From assembly GCA_016745035.1 (NCBI GenBank), contig JADGDE010000002.1, positions 248,433 through 312,432 on the forward strand: a DNA stretch of 64,000 nt, read 5' to 3'. This DNA comes from Thiotrichales bacterium (GTDB lineage Bacteria; Pseudomonadota; Gammaproteobacteria; Beggiatoales; Beggiatoaceae). Numbering within the stretch: position 1 is the first letter of the stretch; each line of letters begins with the position of its first letter. Shown here in pieces: positions 45,625 to 56,017 of the stretch. A model generated the notes under the pieces. The model was not told the origin of the DNA and ran no database searches. It saw only the letters and a program-made list of their open reading frames with translations. Both the position numbers and the translations under genes were made by a program.

Positions 45625-46446
45625 ATGGAACAGTTGCAAAGCATCATTGATAATGCCTTTGAAAATCGCGCAGAAATTACCCCGAAAACGGCAACGGCTG
45701 AACTCAAAGCAGCGGTTGATGAAGTGATTCAATTGTTAGACAGCGGACAACAACGGGTTGCTGAAAAACAAGGCGATAGCTGGGTTGTGAATGAATGGCT
45801 GAAAAAAGCGGTGCTGTTATCTTTCCGCATTAATGACAATGTCGTTATTCGTGATGGCTATACCCAATATTACGATAAAGTCCCCCCTAAATATGCAGAT
45901 TACAACAGCCGTGATTTTGCCGAAGCTGGCGTGCGGGTTGTGCCCTCAGCTAATGCCCGCCGTGGCGCATACATAGCACCTGGTACGGTACTCATGCCTT
46001 CTTATGTCAATATCGGCGCTTATGTTGATAGCGGCACGATGGTTGACACTTGGGCAACTGTGGGTTCTTGTGCCCAAATCGGTAAAAACGTCCATCTCTC
46101 TGGTGGTGTCGGTATCGGTGGCGTGTTAGAGCCTTTACAAGCTGCGCCCACTATTATTGAAGATAATTGCTTTATTGGTGCGCGTTCTGAAGTGGTTGAA
46201 GGCGTGATTGTCGGTGAAGGGGCTGTCATTTCTATGGGCGTTTATATCGGTAAAAGTACCCGTATTTATAATCGCATGACTGGCGAAATCAGCTATGGTT
46301 ATATTCCACCGGGTTCTGTGGTGGTCTCTGGTAATTTACCTTCTAAAGATGGCACTTATAGCTTGTATTGCGCTGTGATCGTTAAGCAAGTGGATGCCAA
46401 AACTTTGAGTAAAGTTGGAATTAATGCGTTGTTGCGTGATATATAG
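45625..46446 (+). CDS. dapD: Tetrahydrodipicolinate N-succinyltransferase
   Basis: 273 aa, standard length. Transfers succinyl from succinyl-CoA in the lysine/diaminopimelate pathway. N-terminal helical domain (about 1-100), then the left-handed beta-helix with hexapeptide repeats ([39 protein letters not shown]) and the acyl-CoA-binding end ([21 protein letters not shown]). GAGG lies upstream of the ATG. Single-gene unit between two repeat elements. Confidence 0.97.
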   Translation: MEQLQSIIDNAFENRAEITPKTATAELKAAVDEVIQLLDSGQQRVAEKQGDSWVVNEWLKKAVLLSFRINDNVVIRDGYTQYYDKVPPKYADYNSRDFAEAGVRVVPSANARRGAYIAPGTVLMPSYVNIGAYVDSGTMVDTWATVGSCAQIGKNVHLSGGVGIGGVLEPLQAAPTIIEDNCFIGARSEVVEGVIVGEGAVISMGVYIGKSTRIYNRMTGEISYGYIPPGSVVVSGNLPSKDGTYSLYCAVIVKQVDAKTLSKVGINALLRDI

Positions 46447-46505
46447 TTGATGTTACGCACAGGCTTCTTGAGTCTATTAGGGTATTAAAAAGCGTTTGCG
46501 TGGGC
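46447..46505. repeat. Fragment of the MITE-like element (copy N)
   Basis: One end only, TTGATGTTACGCACAGGCTTCTT, beginning at the dapD stop codon; the other end is lost. Confidence 0.5.
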
Positions 46506-46512
46506 GCTTGGT

Positions 46513-47676
46513 TTATTGACTGACCAAGCGCACATAACGCAAATAGTGGCGATTTCCTTGATAATCATTACCATTTTTAAATAAAACATTCCAAACTTTG
46601 TCTGTGCCAGCCACAAGAGATGCTGACCAAAATACATCCACAGGCGTATTTGGAAAAACATCCTGATCTAAAGTTGGGTAACTCGCCCCTTCAGGACAAG
46701 GCTCTAGCTCTTCTTTGCCCCAGTAATTGAGTTTAGCTTGGTTATCACACCGAACTAAGGTGCGTAACTCCGTGATACTTGGCAAACGCCAGTTTTTTCC
46801 ATGCAGACGTTGCCTTAGGGTTTTGGCACTGTCCCAATTCATTTTTTGTGCTTCTCCTTTGCAGGTTTCTCCATTCCAACGTTGTCCGGTGGCACAGCGC
46901 ATCCATAATAGCCCCGTATTTTTGTCCAAAACCAGCCCATGATCTTTTAATTGGTAACGTTTGAGCGCTTTTTCTTTTTTGAAAGAGGAGGATGTGGATA
47001 TGTGTTTTGATAGCACGGGATAATAATGATTAGCCGCATGAATATAGCTATTTTTGAGACTTAAACCTGTGGTGTTAATACCGACTTCAATAAAGACCGG
47101 GTGGGTTTTTTGGCTGCTAAAAGCTTGTTTTGCCGCATCTGGAGGAATATTGATATAAGGTGCTTGATAATCAATATGAGGAAATAGGTGTTTTATAGCT
47201 GTGCCCCAGCTGAGTTGTAGACGCAAACGACTGCTGTCGGGATCGTAATCAATCATATTGGCATTGCCTGCTTGGTAATAGTCTAGTTTTGCCTGTTCTG
47301 CGACTGTTTCCCTCTCGCCTTTACCCCACCAGCCTCCGAGCCATTGTTTGGTCGAATGCCATGTGCTGTCAAAAAAACCTTGTTGACCGATGACTAAATT
47401 AAGTTTTTTTTCAAGGGCTTGCCATGCTTTTTTTTGCTCACTGGCAAATTCCTCTGAGGTTTGAAATTGCCCGCGCTGCTGTGCTTTAATGCGTTTGAGT
47501 TCATCTTCAACTTCTAACCAAACCGTGCTGCTGTCTTTGACCAAGTTGGGTTTTGGCGTTGGGTTTTGTGCCATCAAGCGGCGGTATTCTTTCATCAAGG
47601 TATTGATATCTGTGTTGCTCGCTTGGCTGGTACATGAGAACAGACCTAGAGCCAACACAAAAACAGTTTTTAACAT
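46513..47676 (-). CDS. Exported DUF1566 (Lcl C-terminal-like) domain protein
   Basis: About 387 aa from MLKTVFVLALGLFSC; an ATG five codons upstream is less likely. The signal sequence ends LGLFSC-TSQAS, which could be a lipobox. The middle is helical and basic. Residues about 245-387 form a DUF1566 domain: LVLDKNTGLLWMRCATGQ, WRLPSITELRTLVRC, FWSASLVAGTDKVWNVLFKNG, YLRYVRLV. Such domains occur in bacterial surface and lipoprotein-type proteins. It is 21 bp downstream of the M48 peptidase gene, so the two may be cotranscribed with the DUF898 gene. Confidence 0.8.
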   Translation of the reverse strand: MLKTVFVLALGLFSCTSQASNTDINTLMKEYRRLMAQNPTPKPNLVKDSSTVWLEVEDELKRIKAQQRGQFQTSEEFASEQKKAWQALEKKLNLVIGQQGFFDSTWHSTKQWLGGWWGKGERETVAEQAKLDYYQAGNANMIDYDPDSSRLRLQLSWGTAIKHLFPHIDYQAPYINIPPDAAKQAFSSQKTHPVFIEVGINTTGLSLKNSYIHAANHYYPVLSKHISTSSSFKKEKALKRYQLKDHGLVLDKNTGLLWMRCATGQRWNGETCKGEAQKMNWDSAKTLRQRLHGKNWRLPSITELRTLVRCDNQAKLNYWGKEELEPCPEGASYPTLDQDVFPNTPVDVFWSASLVAGTDKVWNVLFKNGNDYQGNRHYLRYVRLVSQ

Positions 47677-47697
47677 AAGATAGCATTCCAATAATTT

Positions 47698-48735
47698 TTA
47701 GGGTTCGATATTTTTCCACTCTCCCTGCTCAAAAGCAACAGTCCGTTCTTTGGTTTGGGGATGGGAGGAAATATATTGAAAGCGTGCCTCAGCGGCTTCG
47801 CTGCCAGCACTGAGACGGTTCATGATATTGGCAAAATGTTGGGTTTCTAAACCGTGTTGTTTCAGGTAATCAAAGGCAAATTTATCTGCCTCGGTTTCAA
47901 AATCACGCGAGTATTTACTTTCAATTAATATGGGCGGCAAGGCGGCTAAAAAGCCTGCCGAGGAGCCAATATCACCTGCGACCAAGGAGACAATAATAAA
48001 TACCGCCGAGCTTTGCAAAACTGTGCGCAAACTGTGGCGGTGTTGTACGTGCCCGATTTCATGTGCCAAAATCGCATAGAGTTCGCGGTCATCCTCAGCA
48101 AGTGCGACCAGTTCATCGGTCATGACTATCGTCCCTGAGGGCAGGGCAAAGGCATTAGCGCCAATTTCTGGACTGGCGCGAAATTGTAAATTATAAGGGT
48201 GTGAATGTTGAATCTGTGCCAACATTTGCTCAAAGCCTTGGCGTAATTGTGCTTGGCGATCCTCTTCCAAATCAGATGGCTCAAAAATCCAATCATCCAA
48301 ACTCTCTAGTGCATGGCTGCCAAGCATTTGATCCGTTTCGGTGGGGATATTGTAGGCAATGTGTTTGGATAACACCGGCAAGCCTTGGGTGAAAAACACC
48401 CACGTAAAAGCTGCGGTGATAATTAATGCCAGTGCCGCATAACTAAACTTACTCTCCAGTGTATAGGCTAAAGATGCGCCTTTTTGTAGTTTTTTATCTG
48501 CTAGCCACGCATCAACCCAATCATTGTCTTCAACTTCATATTGTCCCCCTTGGGGGATAGCAAGCTGTCTGGGAATATTGCCTACCCGTGCCGAGACTTG
48601 TAATTGCTCGGCTTTATAATGGGCGCTGCGATGGGTATGGGTGACGACTAAAGCCCCGGTGTCACCCACTGATAAATACACCGTTTCTGGGCGGGCGCTT
48701 TTGCCATCATAAAATAGGGCTTCAATCGTACTCAT
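47698..48735 (-). CDS. M48 family metallopeptidase
   Basis: 345 aa. Zinc motif HEIGHVQH (about 223-230) with the third ligand in FETEADKFAFDYL. One helix at about 95-115, another around 240-270. The N-terminal 90 residues form a small domain common to YfgC/M48 proteins paired with DUF898. Membrane-associated protease likely involved in envelope protein quality control. It starts 2 bp after the stop of the DUF898 gene, a recurrent genomic pair. Confidence 0.88.
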   Translation of the reverse strand: MSTIEALFYDGKSARPETVYLSVGDTGALVVTHTHRSAHYKAEQLQVSARVGNIPRQLAIPQGGQYEVEDNDWVDAWLADKKLQKGASLAYTLESKFSYAALALIITAAFTWVFFTQGLPVLSKHIAYNIPTETDQMLGSHALESLDDWIFEPSDLEEDRQAQLRQGFEQMLAQIQHSHPYNLQFRASPEIGANAFALPSGTIVMTDELVALAEDDRELYAILAHEIGHVQHRHSLRTVLQSSAVFIIVSLVAGDIGSSAGFLAALPPILIESKYSRDFETEADKFAFDYLKQHGLETQHFANIMNRLSAGSEAAEARFQYISSHPQTKERTVAFEQGEWKNIEP

Positions 48736-48737
48736 GT

Positions 48738-50009
48738 TTATATGCCAATATCAATATCCATAAAATCACCAAACTCTTCACCAGTGGCACTGAGTTTTTC
48801 TTGTTCTTGGGCAACCACCGCTTGCAAGTCACCTGTGGCTAACAGACTAATGCAGTTGAGGCGATAACGTGCAAGGCGAATTTGCGCCCACGGAATCAGT
48901 AAACCGAATGAGAGTAAAATACCAAAAATATTGCTCAAATAGATAAAAAACAAGGGCAAGGTTTCCAGTTCTGATTTCAGTCGGTGTTGACCAATATAGC
49001 TGTGATTGAGGCTCAAGTTAGCAATACGAACGCTGATATGGACATAAATGAAGAAAAACAACACATAGATAGAAAAGACGATGCTGCTGGCAAAGCCACT
49101 TATTGCCTCTAAGAGTTTTATTTGTTCTTCATTGGGTTCACAGGCACATTTATCGGGATCACTACTGGTAGTCATGTCTGGCGCAGTTTCGTTATCAACG
49201 CTGGGATCAATGATGTCAGCATCATCTGGGTTAGCTGCTTCTGGGGCAGGGTCTATTTGCAACTGGGGTGACTCATCGCTATATTCGCCCTCGGCTTGTT
49301 CAGAAAAGAATTGTTCAAAATCTATCATCGAAGAAAATAATTTTGGGTCGGCAAATTGCTTGACCACAAACGCCAATGAGGCGATATATAAAATAAAGAC
49401 TAAGATGAAGAGCATATAAGCGCGGAAATATTCACCATAAAATTGCCCTGCCGTTGCGCCAAATTGAAATTCTAACTGTCCATATTGGTGTTCGGCAATC
49501 AGTAAGTTTTGCCGTGCGCGGGCAAATAAGGGATAAGCCAGACCAAGCGTAATGAAGGTTAATAAGCCGTAGAGAATAAAAACGACAAGGGCTTGGCGAT
49601 AGCTGGCTTTATATTGAAAACGGATGTGCTGATAGGCGCTATTTTGGGCATTAAAACGCACAGCGCTGACAAATAAAAACGGCAAAATCAGCAAAAACAG
49701 CACGGTGAAAATCGGTTCTGCCAGTGGTTCAATTTGGATCACGGCACCTGCAGCGAATAACACCCCGACAGCCAGTAATCGCCCTTTAAGGATTTGCATC
49801 GGTTGCGCTAGATAAGTAAAGCGCCCACCTGCAAGGGTGGTGTTACCATAAAAATAGCGCTTCTTGCGTACTTTTGCCCAAGCCGAATAGATCCCTAAAC
49901 TCAAAATACTTAGGATCATATTCACAATCCAGATTTTGAAATATTCGCCGGCTTTACCAGTAAAAATAAATTTTTCTTTTTTATAGTTTATAGAATTATT
50001 TTCAATCAT
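48738..50009 (-). CDS. DUF898 (YjgN-like) membrane protein
   Basis: 423 aa. Family motifs: FIFTGKAGEYFKIWIVNMILSILSLGIYSAWAKVRKKRYFYGNT at the N-terminus and SFGLLIPWAQIRLARYRLNCI near the C-terminus. About eight helices. A long acidic insert (about 225-280; NPDDADIIDPSVDNETAPDM) lies between helices and is not typical. YjgN-type proteins commonly neighbour an M48 peptidase, as here. Function unknown; inner membrane. Confidence 0.85.
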   Translation of the reverse strand: MIENNSINYKKEKFIFTGKAGEYFKIWIVNMILSILSLGIYSAWAKVRKKRYFYGNTTLAGGRFTYLAQPMQILKGRLLAVGVLFAAGAVIQIEPLAEPIFTVLFLLILPFLFVSAVRFNAQNSAYQHIRFQYKASYRQALVVFILYGLLTFITLGLAYPLFARARQNLLIAEHQYGQLEFQFGATAGQFYGEYFRAYMLFILVFILYIASLAFVVKQFADPKLFSSMIDFEQFFSEQAEGEYSDESPQLQIDPAPEAANPDDADIIDPSVDNETAPDMTTSSDPDKCACEPNEEQIKLLEAISGFASSIVFSIYVLFFFIYVHISVRIANLSLNHSYIGQHRLKSELETLPLFFIYLSNIFGILLSFGLLIPWAQIRLARYRLNCISLLATGDLQAVVAQEQEKLSATGEEFGDFMDIDIGI

Positions 50010-50078
50010 GATTTACTCTCAAGTACAATTCAATGCAACACGGGCATTGTAGAGATTTTTACTCAATTAAGCGACGTG

Positions 50079-53000
50079 CTAAAGCAAAATTTCTTCAATA
50101 CCTTCTTGGCTCACTTGCTCTACAAAAGTTTTTTGCCAATGTTCTCCCAAGATTTGTTCGGCAAGATTGACCACAATATACTCGGTACGAATATTGACAT
50201 CATCACGATAGCGTGCCAAGCCTTGTTGGCAGGCGGGGCAACTGGTGAGCACGGTCACGGTTTCGTTTGCTTGCACCCCCAAGCTTTGGATATTATCGCT
50301 CAATTCTTGTAATTTTCGCGAGCGCACTTGGGTGGCAATATCTGGGCGAGCAACGGCAAACGTACCCGACTCACCACAACATCTATCCGAGAGTGTGACC
50401 TTGCGCCCAAGCAAACGACTGGCGACCTCGGTGGGTTGGTGGCGTTTCATCGGTGTATGGCAGGGGTCGTGGTATAAATACGTCGGACTCTCCGCTTGGT
50501 GCGGCAAGGCAATGCCTTTTTCTAATAAAAACTCGTGAATATCCAATAGCTGACAACCGGGGAAAATTTGCTCAAACTCATATTTCAGCAATTGATCCAT
50601 GCACGTCCCACAAGAGACCAATACGGTTTTAATATCCAAATAATTGAGGGTATTGGCAATGCGGTGGAACAAAATCCGGTTAGCGGTGCTGATTTGCTGC
50701 CCCTGAACTTGCTCACCGCCCGCCGCTTGTGGATAGCCGCAGCATAAGTAGCCGGGGGGCAACACGGTTTGTACGCCGGTATGGTAAAGCATCGCCAAAC
50801 TGGCGAGACCAATTTCACTAAACAAGCGCTCCGATCCACAACCGGGGAAATAAAACACCGCTTCGCCATTTTCTTGGGTTTTTTGGGGATTACGCAAAAT
50901 CGGCACTTTGCGCTCGTCCTCGAGTTGTAATAATTGCCGTAGCGGTTTGTGGGCAAGCCCCGTGGGCAAGGGTTTATCAATAAAATGTACTACTTGCTCG
51001 ATCATCTGCGGCTTCGCCGTGGTTTTTTTCGGAATGCTGGCAGTTTTCGGGGTCAGTTTGTGATATAGCCAACTGCCCGTGCGCTGCGCATAATAACCCA
51101 TGCGAATCATTAAGAGGCGCATCGTCCCAATCACCCGTGGATGAGTGCTATTGAGAAACTGCATCGACAACCATTGCCCTAAATTGGTTTTTTTCTTACC
51201 GTGGGCTTTGAGAATTTCACGCATTTTCACTGTGACATCACCAAAATCAATATTCACCGGACACGGATTAAGGCAGCGATGGCAAACGGTGCAATGGTCG
51301 GCAACATCATGCAAAGCGGCATAATGCTCCAGCGCAATGCCTCGGCGGGTTTGTTCTTCATACAAAACCGCCTCGATTAACAAGCCAGTGGCAAGGATTT
51401 TATTTCGAGGTGAATAGAGCAAATTGGCTTTGGGCACATGGGTGGTGCAATGCGGTTTACATTTGCCACAGCGCAAGCAATCTTTAATCTCGGTATTTAA
51501 GTCCCCTAGCGCCGTGGCTTCTAAAATTAAAGCCTCTTGTGATAATAGCCGCAATGAAGGTGTGTAGGCCTGTTCTAGCTCGCTGCCTTGCAATAATTTG
51601 CCGCGATTAAAATAGCCTTTGGGATCGCAGCTTTCTTTATAGGCAGCGAAGGCATCGCGTTTGTCTTGATCTAAAAACTGCCATTTGGTGATCCCAATGC
51701 CATGCTCGCCAGAAATCACCCCGCCCAAATCAATCGCCAATTTCATAATTCGCTCGACCAATATTTCAGCGGTGTGCAACATGTGATAATCGTGGGAATT
51801 GACGGGGATATTGGTATGCACGTTACCATCGCCCGCGTGCATATGCAGGGCGACAAACAAGCGGCTGGCGCGTTTGTCGGCGTGAATTTCATCAAAACTT
51901 TGTCGTAGTTCGACAAATTGATCGCCAGGGAATATTTCTTTTAAGGGTTTTTCGATATATTGACGATAAGAGACCCGCAAAGCATGGGTTTGTAGCAAAT
52001 AAAACAAGCTGGCTTCGCGTTGTTCTTGCAATTCGGGGTGTTCATCCAACAATTGCGGGTGATGTAATAATTCCTCGTCCATGTGTTCGAGCAAATATTG
52101 CCAGCGTTGCTGTACTTGGGTGATTAAAGCAATTGCCCGTTGCTGCTTGGCGTTAATAACTTTCTCAGCTTCGGGATCGGTGGCGACATGCAAGGTTTGC
52201 GGGTCACTGTCTAAATAAGCCAACACCGCTTTAACCGTATCAATTTTATTCAGAATCGATTGCTCGATATTCATATGCTCGATGCCGTCGCTATAATCCG
52301 CCAGCTTCGGCAAAGGAATCACCACGTCTTCATTGACTTTAAAGGCATTGGTGTGTGCGGCAATCGCCGCCGTGCGTTTGCGCTCAGCCCAAAAACGTGT
52401 CCGTGCTTCGGGACTGGTGGCGATAAAGCCCTCGCCTTGGCGTTTTTCGCAATATTCGGTGACGGCTATGGCAGCTTGCTCAACGCTGTCAGGATTATCG
52501 CCACTGATGTCAGCGACCAGCAGCATTTTGGGTAATTCTGAGCGGTTGGATTTGGTGCTATAACGCACGGCTTTGATATAGCGCTCATCAAGGTGTTCCA
52601 GCCCTGCAAGCATTACGCCTGATTGTTGTTCAAGGTGATCTATAATTTCGACAATCGCAGGCACTGCTTCACGCACTTGTCCAAAAAACTCCAAACACAC
52701 CGTACAAGCATGTTTGGCTTGCTGATGAACAATAAAGCTCGCTGAGCTAATTAGCCCATCACAACCTTCTTTTTGTACCCCGGGTAGGGCTTGCAAGAGT
52801 TTGTCGGTGACATCTTTGCCTAGCCCTTGCTTGCGCAAGCTTGCACCTGCCATGCTCAAGATTTCAGGCGGATTTAAGGCAGTTTTGCCATCTAAGGCAT
52901 AGCGACTGAGACGAAAACTCACCTCGGCTTGGCAATGAATTTTGCCCAAATTATGATTGAGTCGTTCTACTTCCAGCCAGTGTAATTGCTGTTCTTGATA

Positions 53001-53939
53001 ATGGTGTTCTGGGGTACTGGGCACTAACATACGCCACGAAGCGAGGTTATCTAAGGTTGTGCCCCATAACACGGCTTTTTTACCGCCAGCGTTCATAGCA
53101 ATATTACCACCGATGGTGGAGGCATCTTGTGAGGTGGGGTCTACGGCGAAAATATAGCCCGATTTAGCCGCCATTTTCGAGAGTTCGACTGTCACCGCAC
53201 CCGCTTCAGCACGAATACAAGGCACAGCCGTATCTACGCCCACCAAGCTTTGCTTTTTAACAGGGGTAACATGATTGAGTTTTTCGGTATTGAGAACGAT
53301 GCTATTGGCGTGCAAGGGCACGGCGCTACCCGTGTAACCTGTGCCGCCACCCCGGGGAATAATCGGGAAACCCAGTTCAATGCAGGCATTGACTAAATAA
53401 CCTAGCTCTGCTTCGGTATCTGGGGTTAAGACCGCTAATGGCATTTCCACCCGCCAGTCAGTGGCATCGGTGGCGTGAGAAACGCGGCTAAGCCCATCAA
53501 AATTGATATTATCGCTAGCCGTATGGGGTTTTAAGGCTTTTTTCAGTTGTTTGCGCCATTGCCCTTGTTGAATTAAATCTTGCTCAAAGCGCTCGACCGC
53601 TGTTTCTGCCAAAGCGAGTAGGTCTAAAGCCCGTTGGTTATTGTCAGCACGGTTGCGGATTTGCTGTAAGCGGTGATAAATCGCCCCTATCAAGGCATCA
53701 CGACGCGCTTTGTTTTGCAATAAGTCATCTTGAATAAAAGGATTGCGCTGGATAACCCACATATCCCCCAACACTTCAAACAACATCCGCGCCGAACGCC
53801 CGGTGCGCCGTTCTGTTCGCAAAGATTCGATGATGCCCCAGCCTGCTTTACCTAGAAAACGTAAAATGATTTCACGGTCAGAAAAAGAAGTATAGTTATA
53901 GGGGATCTCGCGGATACGCATCGCGCTGTCTTGTTTCAT
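50079..53939 (-). CDS. DUF3683-type FAD-linked oxidase fused to Fe-S/CCG domains
   Basis: 1286 aa, normal for this proteobacterial fusion family. N-terminal DUF3683 (1-130), FAD_binding_4 (about 165-330; IIPRGGGTGYTGSAVPLH), FAD-oxidase C domain (to about 780, including ALHMHAGDGNVHTNIPV), two 4Fe-4S motifs CLRCGKCKPHC (about 820) and CTVCHRCLNPC (about 890), then two CCG domains (GYLCCGYP about 1060; DRCCGESG about 1185). The domain order is GlcD plus GlpC/GlcF fused, so it likely oxidises a 2-hydroxy acid and passes electrons to the quinone pool. The substrate is unknown. Alternative start at Met7. Confidence 0.9.
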   Translation of the reverse strand: MKQDSAMRIREIPYNYTSFSDREIILRFLGKAGWGIIESLRTERRTGRSARMLFEVLGDMWVIQRNPFIQDDLLQNKARRDALIGAIYHRLQQIRNRADNNQRALDLLALAETAVERFEQDLIQQGQWRKQLKKALKPHTASDNINFDGLSRVSHATDATDWRVEMPLAVLTPDTEAELGYLVNACIELGFPIIPRGGGTGYTGSAVPLHANSIVLNTEKLNHVTPVKKQSLVGVDTAVPCIRAEAGAVTVELSKMAAKSGYIFAVDPTSQDASTIGGNIAMNAGGKKAVLWGTTLDNLASWRMLVPSTPEHHYQEQQLHWLEVERLNHNLGKIHCQAEVSFRLSRYALDGKTALNPPEILSMAGASLRKQGLGKDVTDKLLQALPGVQKEGCDGLISSASFIVHQQAKHACTVCLEFFGQVREAVPAIVEIIDHLEQQSGVMLAGLEHLDERYIKAVRYSTKSNRSELPKMLLVADISGDNPDSVEQAAIAVTEYCEKRQGEGFIATSPEARTRFWAERKRTAAIAAHTNAFKVNEDVVIPLPKLADYSDGIEHMNIEQSILNKIDTVKAVLAYLDSDPQTLHVATDPEAEKVINAKQQRAIALITQVQQRWQYLLEHMDEELLHHPQLLDEHPELQEQREASLFYLLQTHALRVSYRQYIEKPLKEIFPGDQFVELRQSFDEIHADKRASRLFVALHMHAGDGNVHTNIPVNSHDYHMLHTAEILVERIMKLAIDLGGVISGEHGIGITKWQFLDQDKRDAFAAYKESCDPKGYFNRGKLLQGSELEQAYTPSLRLLSQEALILEATALGDLNTEIKDCLRCGKCKPHCTTHVPKANLLYSPRNKILATGLLIEAVLYEEQTRRGIALEHYAALHDVADHCTVCHRCLNPCPVNIDFGDVTVKMREILKAHGKKKTNLGQWLSMQFLNSTHPRVIGTMRLLMIRMGYYAQRTGSWLYHKLTPKTASIPKKTTAKPQMIEQVVHFIDKPLPTGLAHKPLRQLLQLEDERKVPILRNPQKTQENGEAVFYFPGCGSERLFSEIGLASLAMLYHTGVQTVLPPGYLCCGYPQAAGGEQVQGQQISTANRILFHRIANTLNYLDIKTVLVSCGTCMDQLLKYEFEQIFPGCQLLDIHEFLLEKGIALPHQAESPTYLYHDPCHTPMKRHQPTEVASRLLGRKVTLSDRCCGESGTFAVARPDIATQVRSRKLQELSDNIQSLGVQANETVTVLTSCPACQQGLARYRDDVNIRTEYIVVNLAEQILGEHWQKTFVEQVSQEGIEEILL

Positions 53940-53966
53940 GAGTTTGTCGTTTGAGGGTGTTCGTGA

Positions 53967-55625
53967 TTAGGCGAAGAGTTTAGCGTGTTTCAGCCAGTAG
54001 GTGTGCATTTTTCCCTTACCTTTAATGTCGATAAGTCCACGCGACTCACACTGAAAACGTTTTTCGATGGCTTGATAGGTCGATTGGCTGACTTGGATCA
54101 TATCAGCTCTGCCTTGAGATTCCATGCGGCTAGCGATATTGACCGTATCGCCCCATAAATCATAATTAAATTTATATTTACCAATAATGCCCGCCACCAC
54201 AGGCCCTGTGTGGATACCAACCCGAATTTGATAGTCGGTGTGGTTTTGGCTGTTAAGGCGAGAGATAGCATCGAGCATGTCGATGGACATCTCGGCGACT
54301 ACGAGTGCATGGTTAGGCAATTCGGTCGGCACACCACCAACGAGCATATAGGCATCGCCAATGGTTTTGATTTTCTCCAGCCCATAGAGTTCGGCGAGAA
54401 TATCAAAAGCGTGAAAAATTTCATTAAGCTGTTTGACCAAGTCCACTGGAGAAATTTGACTCGATAAGGAGGTAAAACCGACAATATCGGCAAACAAAAC
54501 CGTTGCCTCATTGAAGCTATCAGCAATGGTGTTTTCGCCTTGCTTAAGCCTTTCAGCAATCGCTTGCGGTAAAATATTGAGCAGCAATTGTTCGGATTTT
54601 TCTTGCTCTTGTTTGAGTTGCTCGATAAACGCTTGCTCACGATCGCGCAGGTGTTTTTGTTCCAAATATGCATTGATTTTGGCGCGCAAAATCACCGGAT
54701 TAAAGGGTTTTTGTAAATAATCTTGTGCGCCCATTTCGATACAACGCACCACACTATCAATTTCATCTAGGGCAGAAATAATTAATACTGGCAAACGCGC
54801 CAGCTTTTCATCTGCTTTTAAGCGCTCAAGGACATCATAGCCGTTCATATCCGGCATAATTAAATCCAATAATACCAGCTCAATATCATCCAATTCCGCC
54901 AGTAATTTCAAAGCCTGTTTACCGCTGTCAGCTTGGCTGACTTGATAACCATAACGCCCCAGTTGCCGTGAGAGCAAATCACGGTTACTGCTTTTATCAT
55001 CGACAATTAAAATATGTCCGGTTTCATCTTGAGCAACGCGGGCTTTATATTTTTCTAGTTTGGGGTGATGTAGGCTTAATATATTGCTATCGAGTAAGCT
55101 TGGTTGCTCTAATTCTTCGAGTTTAGGTACGGGTTTGTCTACCTGCGTAAACTGCAATAAAGCATCAACCAAGCCTAAGAGATGGTGACCTGCATTGAGA
55201 ATATTTTCGATATTGCCTTTGATAGTTTGGTTTGCGACCAAATCTTCGCAGTCTTCGAGGAGCATTTCCGAATAGCCAACCACCGCATTAATCGGGGTGC
55301 GTAAATCATGGCGCACGGTGGCGGAAAAATAGCTAAAGTCGATGGTTTGTCCTTCAGCAGGTGGCGAGAACAACTCATCTAAGAGTAAACGCATTTGCTC
55401 GATGGCAGATTGGATTTTGCCAACATCAGCAATCATGGCGGTGCGGGTCGCGTCTGCCCCCTGCTGGGGCGGGGATAATAATTCCAGCAGGGTATGGGCA
55501 TGAATCAAGATGGTGCGAACAGAGATGCGTAACTGAGTCTCAAAGTCTTGTGCTGTAACTTGTTTATTCGCGGAAAAAACAGGGGTTTGTTCTTGCATCT
55601 TGGAAAATCTATGGGTATCGGACAT
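53967..55625 (-). CDS. HisKA-like/receiver/adenylate cyclase fusion protein
   Basis: 552 aa, soluble. Order: helical segment (about 25-90), HisKA-like dimerisation domain with VRHDLRTPINAVVGYSEML (His106), receiver (about 204-325; Asp254 in LLDLIMPDM, Lys in QKPF), coiled coil and class III cyclase (about 373-550). There is no HATPase_c after HisKA, so it cannot autophosphorylate alone. The cyclase has metal Asp380 and Asp424, and Lys420 plus Asp489 at the specificity sites, so adenylate cyclase is expected. AGGTG lies upstream. It is downstream of the stand-alone receiver gene. Confidence 0.88.
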   Translation of the reverse strand: MSDTHRFSKMQEQTPVFSANKQVTAQDFETQLRISVRTILIHAHTLLELLSPPQQGADATRTAMIADVGKIQSAIEQMRLLLDELFSPPAEGQTIDFSYFSATVRHDLRTPINAVVGYSEMLLEDCEDLVANQTIKGNIENILNAGHHLLGLVDALLQFTQVDKPVPKLEELEQPSLLDSNILSLHHPKLEKYKARVAQDETGHILIVDDKSSNRDLLSRQLGRYGYQVSQADSGKQALKLLAELDDIELVLLDLIMPDMNGYDVLERLKADEKLARLPVLIISALDEIDSVVRCIEMGAQDYLQKPFNPVILRAKINAYLEQKHLRDREQAFIEQLKQEQEKSEQLLLNILPQAIAERLKQGENTIADSFNEATVLFADIVGFTSLSSQISPVDLVKQLNEIFHAFDILAELYGLEKIKTIGDAYMLVGGVPTELPNHALVVAEMSIDMLDAISRLNSQNHTDYQIRVGIHTGPVVAGIIGKYKFNYDLWGDTVNIASRMESQGRADMIQVSQSTYQAIEKRFQCESRGLIDIKGKGKMHTYWLKHAKLFA

Positions 55626-55657
55626 CAGTCACCTAGGCGATACACCGGATGCTAGAC

Positions 55658-56017
55658 TTATAGCAAGGTTTCGATTTTGCCCAATAAACGCGGTAATTCG
55701 ATAGGCTTGGTATCGTAGTCATCACAGCCAGCCTCCAATGCTTGCTCGCGGTCGCCTGCCATTGCGTGTGCCGTTAAAGCAATCACCGGAATGCTGCGGG
55801 TGGCATCATCCGCTTTTAATTCTTTGGTTGCCGTCCAGCCGTCTTTAACCGGTAGACTCATATCCATTAAAATTAAATCCGGTTGTTCTGAATGCGCCAT
55901 TTCGACACCTTGCCCACCATCAACGGCCATGATGATGTCATAACCTTTACGTTTGAGGCGGCGAGAAAGCATGTCTCGGTTCATTTCATTGTCTTCAACC
56001 AGCAATATTTTTGCCAT
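55658..56017 (-). CDS. Stand-alone response regulator receiver (CheY/DivK-like)
   Basis: 119 aa, a single receiver domain: VEDNEMNRDML, phospho-acceptor Asp in LILMDMSLPVKDGW (about 52), Thr in ALTAHAM and Lys in DTKPIELP (position 4 is T where K usually follows). AGGAG precedes the ATG. It lies 32 bp upstream of the HisKA-REC-cyclase gene and 290 bp after the large hybrid kinase gene. Likely a phosphate shuttle between HPt domains of the kinase and its targets. Confidence 0.92.
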   Translation of the reverse strand: MAKILLVEDNEMNRDMLSRRLKRKGYDIIMAVDGGQGVEMAHSEQPDLILMDMSLPVKDGWTATKELKADDATRSIPVIALTAHAMAGDREQALEAGCDDYDTKPIELPRLLGKIETLL

